Assembly: GCA_021397845.1 (NCBI GenBank)
Contig: CM038052.1
Location: forward strand, 143,991,854 to 144,055,853
DNA from: Areca catechu
Taxonomy: Eukaryota; Streptophyta; Magnoliopsida; Arecales; Arecaceae
Direction of reading: 5' to 3'
Length of the DNA: 64,000 nucleotides
The position numbers were made by a program, and so were the translations under genes. Below the pieces are notes generated by a model. The model was given only the letters and a program-made list of their open reading frames with translations. It was not told where the DNA came from and did not search any database. Positions 57,581 to 64,000 of this stretch are shown here, piece after piece (the first letter of the stretch is position 1; each line of letters begins with the position of its first letter).

Positions 57581-60028
57581 TGAAAGGATTATGCCCTAAA
57601 GGCCAATCGAAATGTTGTATTTCGATGGGATTTTCTTTTGTATCCCAAACCAGTGTATTGACATTATCAATTAATAAAGGCATTTTATTTTCATCATACG
57701 CTGTGTCTTATTAATTTTATTAAGATATGATGAACCCCATAGATTAGGGCTATGGTTCTAGGGTTATGATGAGATCATACCAGTGAGATCTAAAGCCTTA
57801 AAACCCTAATCTAGAATATTCCTGGTCGATGGGATATTGAGTAGGGGATCAATGTTTCTGGTAAGACCAGAACATCCTATGTATGCTTGGTGAAGAGGGT
57901 GACTGATCTCACAGTCACTTGTGTTTGACACTAATACTAGGATGCGGGTGCTCATTAGAGAATGAGTTCACTGAATGGATCCAGCTTGAGAACATCTAAT
58001 GGAACCTTATCTGTTTGTCAATAGATGTTCTAATAGTGGGAGTAGTGCATGTGGTCCTTTGACCTGAGACTGCCATGGTACCTTGTATGCATGAATCCAT
58101 ACTTTTGTTCACACTCAATCATGACACTGAGTCATGCGTGGGGTGATACTGGGTATGGTGGATTGCATATGGAGGTTGTAAGTATGTCAAAAAGGAATCG
58201 ATCAACCCTAGTAAGAGGGAAGCGCATCCAGATGATTTCAATCAAATGAAGATTCGGGAAATCTTTGATCAAAGTATGAACATTAGAAATAATTTCTAAT
58301 GGTTCATTAATGAATCATCATTATCAGATTGAGCAAGGAATGAATATGAAATTGGATTTGACAAGTATCCATATTCATAGTCATATTCAGGGTGCAAGTA
58401 GATCGAAGGACTGAATTGCCCGGTAACTCACCATTGAAGGGTATTTTGGTAAATCCACCAAAATTTCTCATCTTCCGGGTAGGCATGACACGTTGCTAGA
58501 TGTCAATATTGTCTTGTAAATCTTCATGAACCAATTGATTTGGTTTCATGAGTCAAGTCGATGTGTGATTCGAATTGGACAATTAGGTGAGCCAATTTGA
58601 CCTAATTAGGTCAATCGGGTTCGATCGGATCGAATCGGCTCAAACCTAAATCTACTGCTGGCTAGATGTGGAACCCAATGGGTCACACATAATAGAGACT
58701 TGGCCAAGAAAGTCATTCATGATTTAATTAGGGTCATAGGATCCTAATTGGTTAGCCGGATTACATACTAGCATATGTAGGCTAACCAAATTCCTAACCC
58801 AATTGGATTGGGTCTAGTTGCTTGCTAATTAGGCTAACCTAATTATGGAAAACCTAAATTAGGTTGAGTCCTAAGTGAGGCTAGCCTAATCAGAGCTTAA
58901 TCTGATTTTAATTTGGATTTAAGGGCATTTTAGGCGCCATACATGAAGAGTCCCAATGGCATGGGACTCTTGGTACCTAAATGATACCTTAACTTCAAAA
59001 GGGGATAGAATGAGCTATAGATCTCTAATTTGAATATAATTTATATGATCAGAAAGGAAGTTTCATGCTCTTTCCAATGACACCCATATTGCCTATGTTT
59101 TTACTGGTCAACATTCTTTGAAATTTGCATGGAAGAAGGATGGTGCGCGCGGTGCATGAAGATTCGCAACTCTTCATGTGGCGCGCGGTTCTGATGGAGA
59201 GTCCTTCTGCTATTAGGACTCTTCATAATCTCCGATGTTTGAAGATTGAAGAGGTGCCTCTTGGCTTCCTAGGGACTGGTAATTGACATGTGGCAAGTGA
59301 GAATTCATCCAGATAAAAGAAGGGATGTGAATAAGGCCTTCGGTGCATAAATGGGCTTATTAGATATGATTTTTCAAGCCAGATAACTTCTCTTCGGTCT
59401 TGAAAAATCATATCTGATAAGTTGATGGGAGAACATATCACACGCCCCTCTTGTATCTATAAATAGGAGGCAGTGAAATGAGTCTAAGATAAGAATTCCA
59501 CCGAAGTACTATTCTGAGTGTCTCTCTCTCCCTCCTTTCTTTAAGACAAGACTTGTCTTGTTAAGACAAGGTATTTTCTACTAGAACAAGGCTTTGTTTT
59601 AGGACATAAGCCTAAGGGGTCCTAGAGAAGGGTTGTCCTAAAACCAAGAGTGGTTTAGGAGAGTATCTTTAGTGCCCTATAGTAGGACAGGGTGTCCTAC
59701 AGTGGTCCATAGACCAAAGGCTGCCGAAAGAGTTCCACTTCTCCAAGCAACTTGAAGAAGGAGTTCTTCCTTGGTCCGAGTTTCATGTGGATCACCATTG
59801 GAGGGCGAACATTTGGGCGCCTGGTGGAGAAGAAGGCTGAATCAGGGTTTTCTTCATCGGATTGGATACTAGCGGTTTAGGTTGGTGCCTAAACTCTAGT
59901 TTATATTATATATGCATGTTTATATGTTTTAATTCCTGGTAAGGAGGTCTTGGGTTAGGGATTTGGTAGTGGTTTCATAATAAATTTTTGAAATCCACTC
60001 TTCCACCCTGGTCACCAAAACCCTAACA
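57581..60028 (+). repeat. Copia C 3' LTR, 2448 bp
   Basis: Starts TGAAAGGATTATGCCCTAAA and ends CCAAAACCCTAACA. It aligns end to end with the split solo LTR at 36251-50367. It has no coding capacity. The 5' LTR of this copy is missing because the element is truncated at about 54640. Confidence 0.85.
59457..59467 (+). promoter_or_regulatory. TATA box of the Copia C LTR
   Basis: CTATAAATAGG, followed about 40 bp later by a pyrimidine run (TCTCTCTCTCCCTCC near 59520). It is the likely U3/R boundary. Confidence 0.5.
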
Positions 60029-60898
60029 TAATGATGCTAGTTGATTATGATATCACAGATTAGGACATACTAGCTACATTTGCTTTTTAAATTAAACAAA
60101 AAAGGATCTTGCAAAAGACTTACCAAAATTTAATTTTTAAAAAATAAAATTTATGATACATGCCATTTTGAAAAATAAACTAAAAGTTTTTTCAAATCAA
60201 AAGGCATAGTTAATACATCTAGACCCTTGGAATTACTTTATATAAATTTATTTGGATCCATAAGAATAACTAGTTTAGGAGAAAAGAAATATGGTTTTGT
60301 TATTATAGATGATTTCTCTCATTTTACATTGGTTATGTTTTGGCACTAAAGATAAAACTTTTTTAGCTTTTACTAAGTTTTATCAAAATATTTCAAATAA
60401 AAAAGGTACTTCGATTGTTTGCATTCATAATGATCATGTAACTGAATTTGAAAACTAAGATTTTGTAAACTTTTGCAATGAAAAAGGTATTGAGTATAAT
60501 TTTTATGCACCTAAGACATCTTAATAAATGGGATTGTAGAAAGAAAAAAAATATAATTTTGGAAGAAATGACATGTACCATGCTATGTGAAAATGACCTC
60601 CTAAGATATTTTTAGGTGGAAGCTATTAACACAACATGTTACATTTTAAATCATATTTTCATTTATCAAATTTCATAGAAAACACCTTATAAACTTTAGA
60701 AAGGTAAAAAACTAAGTATAAATTTTTTTTCATGTTTTTTGAATGTTGGTGTTTTATATTAAATAAGGAAAAAGATAATTTAGGCAAATTTGATACCAAG
60801 TCAGATAAAGATTTTTTTAGGATATTCCATATCTAGCAAGGCATATAAAGTTTTTTGTAAGAGAACTCTTATTGTTGAAGAATCCATGCATATAGTTT
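60029..60898 (+). pseudogene. Copia E GAG-pre-integrase and integrase, degenerate
   Basis: Resumes with NDASWL-like sequence, then KKDLAKDLPKFNF, RPLELLYINLFG (Asp of the core changed), ITSLGEKKYGFVIIDDFS, and an NDHVTEFEN-like second acidic site. The catalytic-Glu region has stops, including at the Gln-Asn-Gly-type site near 60525. The end merges with SMHIVFDEFND-like sequence near 60890. Confidence 0.7.
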
Positions 60899-62709
60899 TT
60901 GATGAATTTAATGACAAATCTTCTAAAAAAGGATGTTTTGGATGATAACATAGGTCTTCACAGGATGAAAAACTTAATATTGAAGGATGTACCCTCCAAG
61001 AACCCTGAAGAAGATCAAAAAAATGATAAAGAAGAAAGAACCTCTTTAAGACAAAATGATCTACATAAAGAGTGGAGGTATGCCTATGAGCACCTTAAAG
61101 AATTAATCATAGATGATCCATCAACAGGGATAAGGACTCGATGCTCTCTTAAAAATGTTTGTGATTACTTGGCTTTCTTATCTCAAATTAAACCTCAAAG
61201 TATTGAAGAAGCTAAAAAAGATCCTAGTTTGATAAATGCAATGCAAGAAGAATTAAATCAATTTAAAAGAAATAAGGTTTGGATTTTAGTAGAAATACCA
61301 CCTAATACTTTAATAATTAATATTAAATGAGTTTTTAAAAATAAGTTAGATAAAAATGGAATTGTAACCATAAATAAAGTTGGACTAGTTGTTGAAAAAA
61401 TATAATCAAGAAGAGGGCATTGATTTTGATAAAACTTTTATACCTGTTACTAAATTAGAGGTAATTGATTATTACTTTATTTACATATTTCATGGATTTT
61501 AAATTATACCAAATGGATGTTAAAAGTATATTTTTAAATGGATATATAGTAGAAGAGGTTTATGTAGAGCAATCACCTATTTTTGAAGATCATTCTTATC
61601 CAAATTATGTTTTTGAACTTCATAAAGCTTTTAATGTTTTAAAATAAGCTCCACGTGCATGGCATGATAGATTAAGTAGATTTTTATATGAAAATTATTT
61701 TATAAGAAGAAATGTAGATACCACTTTATTTTTGAAAAGAAAAATAATGATTTATTAGTGGGACAAATTTATGTTGATGATATTAATTTTGGTGCCACTA
61801 ATGAAATTATTTGTCAAGAGTTTGCCAACTTAATACAGGAAAAGTTTAAGATGAGCATGATGGGAGAGATAAACTTCTTTCTCAGATTTCAAATTAAGCA
61901 AACTAAAGATCAGATCTCATTAACCAAGCGAAGTATACTAGAGAGATTGTAAAAAAGTTTGGAATAGAGACAACAAAATTACTTGGTACACCTATGAGTC
62001 CCTCTCGTAAGCTTAACAAAGATGAGAATGATAAGAGTATTAATAAAAAAATATATAGAGATATCATTATATCTTTGTTTTATCTTACTACAAGTAGATC
62101 AGACATTATGTTAGTATTTTTTTGTGTGCTAGATATTAGTCAAATCCTAACGAATCACATTTATTGGCTATTAAACGTATACTTAGATATTTATTTGATA
62201 CTATTGATATTAGATTATGGTACTCTAGATAATCATTAATTGAGCTTATTGTATATTGTAATATTGATTTTGCTGGATGTAAGTTAGATAGAAAGAGTAC
62301 AAGTAGAACCTGTTTATTTCTTGGAGTGAATTTGATCTCTTGGTTTAGCAAGAAATAAAATTTAGATATACTATTTATGGTTGAGGTCGAATATTTTGTG
62401 GCTGGAAGTTGTACTCAAATCTTATAGATTAAATAATAACTCGAAGATTTTGGCATTAAATTAAACAAAATTTTCATAAAATGTGATAATACAAGTACAA
62501 TCAATCTAACTAAAATTCTATTCAACATTCTAGAAGTAATCATATTGAAATAAGATACCACTTGATAAGAAATCATGTTCAAAATGGTGATGTAGCTTGA
62601 CTTTGTTTACACTGATAGACAATTTGCTGATATCTTTATCAAACCCTTTAGTAAAGATAGATATTTTATGATTAGGAGAGAACTAAGAGTGATAGATCAT
62701 GTTATGTAG
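60899..62709 (+). pseudogene. Copia E RT and RNase H, degenerate
   Basis: An open part at 60899-61330 carries a charged linker, then DYLAFLSQIKPQSIEEAKKD, MQEELNQFKRNKVWILVE and a stop at TGA 61328. Later pieces show MDFKLYQMDVKSIFLNGYIV (61483-61542), the active-site region YVDDINFGATNE (one change from YVDDI-IFG), FKMSMMGEINFFLRFQIKQT, MSPSRKLNKDEND and, at the end, FADIFIKPFSKDRYFMIRRE before TAG at 62707-62709. The order is complete for RT and RNase H, but stops are frequent. Confidence 0.8.
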
Positions 62710-63030
62710 ACTTTTCATATCCTCTTAATTCTAGATCTTAGCAATCTTAATTCAATTGAAAACACACCTATTTTGACCATTCTAAATCTCTTAAAATCGT
62801 TGAAAAAACTCCCTTGATCTCACTTTTTTGAAAAGTTCAATTTTTTGTTTTGACTCAATGCTTGAGTTGATACTTGAGTTTTAACCAAGTGTCAACTCAT
62901 AGATTAATTCTAAGTTGTGACTCATCGATGGAAATCCTAACTTTTTAAGGCACGATCACATTTTGTTTTTCATTCCATTTTTTCCCTCTCTCCTAAACCA
63001 TTCCCAAATCACTCCCTTGCCTCTCCAGCA
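62710..63030 (+). other. Spacer between Copia E pol and its third ORF
   Basis: AT-rich, with a decayed CTTGAGTTGATACTTGAG / GTGTCAACTCATAG motif near 62865-62900, like the LTR motifs of this group. No coding is seen. Confidence 0.45.
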
Positions 63031-64000
63031 ATGGGATCTTTGATCTTAGCCTTCCCTTTTGGTCTAACACCATCATTCGGATTTGAGGAAAATGGGACCA
63101 TGAACGTAGCTGGCTTACCATGGGAAGAGGACTCAACCCAATTCAAGTGATTTGAGAGGTATTGAGAACTATTCCAAGGCTAAGCATGACCCAGAGGAGA
63201 GGAGAGAGTCCTAAGCTCATCCTCCTCCTTCACCTATGGTGGAGAGAATCACTAGTAAGGCCATTTCGAGTGGGTGGCATATAGACTTTGGGTACTTTGA
63301 CTAAGAGGGATTCTCTATAAGACATTGGATTCTGTTTATAGGAGGCAAAGCTTTTTATTCGATGCATAAGAGGTGCTACCCTTACCTGATTAGGGAGTTT
63401 TATGGCCCATGGCTAGAGGTGGAGATGGATGGGTTGCCATTGTTAGAGGGATTTTGATTCCCATTAGTGGTTAGATGTTGAGCCATGTTTGGGAGATTTC
63501 TCTTGGTGGTATGACTGTAGATTGCTTAGGGGACAAGGAGGAAGGCTTTAGATGTATTTTAGAGAGGGATGATTTGCAGGAGATGTCAGTGGTTATGGCC
63601 AACCGGTATCTATAGAGATGAGGCAACTACATTACATTACTACTAGGATACTAGTATGGAAGATAGGTTTGTTTGACTTTATCACAAAGAGAGAGCTCAT
63701 GCTGATGGTCGTACTTGTTCGAGGGATAGTCATGAATCTACTAGGGATTAGGGCTAGGTAGATGTAGGAGGCAACTACTATCACGAGGCTTTGTCTACCC
63801 TATGACGTGGGTCTTACTAGGATCTTCAGAGCATTCAGTGTACCCCTTGAGGGTGAGGTCTTCAAGGAGATACTACATACTGATACATATGATGACAAGT
63901 CCCTGCACTGTATGGGGTACAAGAACCATAGAGGTTCGTGGGTGCAATGAACTTTGAGACAGGAGGGGAGCTAGATTCTGAGGAGATCAAAAGTAGCTAA
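63031..64000 (+). pseudogene. Third ORF of Copia E (plant transposon-protein-like), degenerate and cut by window end
   Basis: ATG at 63031 (MGSLILAFPFGL) opens the region after pol. Across frames it shows SMHKRCYPYLIREFYGPWLE, LLHYITTRILVWKIGLFDFI, ELMLMVVLVRGIVMNL, QMQEATTITRLCLPYDV and LTRIFRAFSVPLEGEVF. That order and pattern (FYxxL, LLHxIxxRI, LPYGxxLTRIF) are those of the plant transposon-protein domain found downstream of pol in SIRE-like elements, as in Copia B. There are many stops. It reaches the window edge. Confidence 0.6.

Larger units (their letters stand above)
51716..64000 (+). mobile_element. Copia E: SIRE-like Copia inserted in Copia B, runs off the window end
   Basis: Order: 5' LTR, mutated PBS, gag (interrupted), Copia C fragment, integrase, RT, RNase H and third ORF. 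Plus orientation, opposite to Copia B. The left flank is Copia B protease sequence on the minus strand. The 3' LTR and right TSD are outside the window. Confidence 0.75.

Overview
This window is nuclear DNA from a flowering plant. It has spliced coding exons with GT-AG introns, plant Ty1/Copia and Ty3/Gypsy retrotransposons with initiator-Met tRNA primer sites, and AT-rich intergenic DNA. A monocot such as a palm would fit the repeat mix, but nothing here proves the species. Ordinary host genes occupy only the first 3 kb; almost everything else is mobile DNA at various stages of decay.

Region 1 (1-5.5 kb). The last two coding exons of a PABP-interacting CID-type RNA-binding protein (plus strand, 1392-1594) converge on a small intact minus-strand gene (2601-2885) for a putative N-myristoylated PADRE-like protein. 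A CT/T microsatellite and a 485-bp hAT-type MITE with an 8-bp target-site duplication (TSD) follow.

Region 2 (5537-13520). A GC-rich array has four LTRs and three internal regions in strict alternation (LTR-int-LTR-int-LTR-int-LTR). It behaves as one non-autonomous Gypsy-type element, with a PBS-like motif, polypurine tracts and a TATA box in each LTR, expanded by LTR-LTR recombination. The outer flanks AAACT/ACACT look like one aged TSD. Each internal region carries five head-to-tail 40-bp minisatellite units, which explains its long meaningless ORFs.

Region 3 (14.5-64 kb). This is a deep nest of retrotransposons. A Copia LTR fragment (F) is cut by a Tat-like Gypsy LTR. That Gypsy remnant abuts Copia A (plus), which is broken by a chromovirus (Gypsy 1). 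After a 65-bp orphan segment comes Copia B on the minus strand (28825 to at least 51715). B contains a Tat-like solo LTR (34001-35205) and a solo LTR of family C (36251-50367, TSD TTAGA). That solo LTR is split by Copia D (37727-49432, TSD GCATC), and D holds a truncated chromovirus (Gypsy 2). B is finally cut by Copia E (plus, 51716 to beyond the window end), which contains a 5'-truncated Copia C (about 54640-60028).

The SIRE-like Copias (A, B, D, E) share an LTR layout full of GTCGACTCA-like motifs. B and E keep a third ORF after pol resembling the plant transposon-protein domain. All element genes carry stops or frameshifts, so they are annotated as pseudogenes. No operon, CRISPR array, tRNA or rRNA gene was found.
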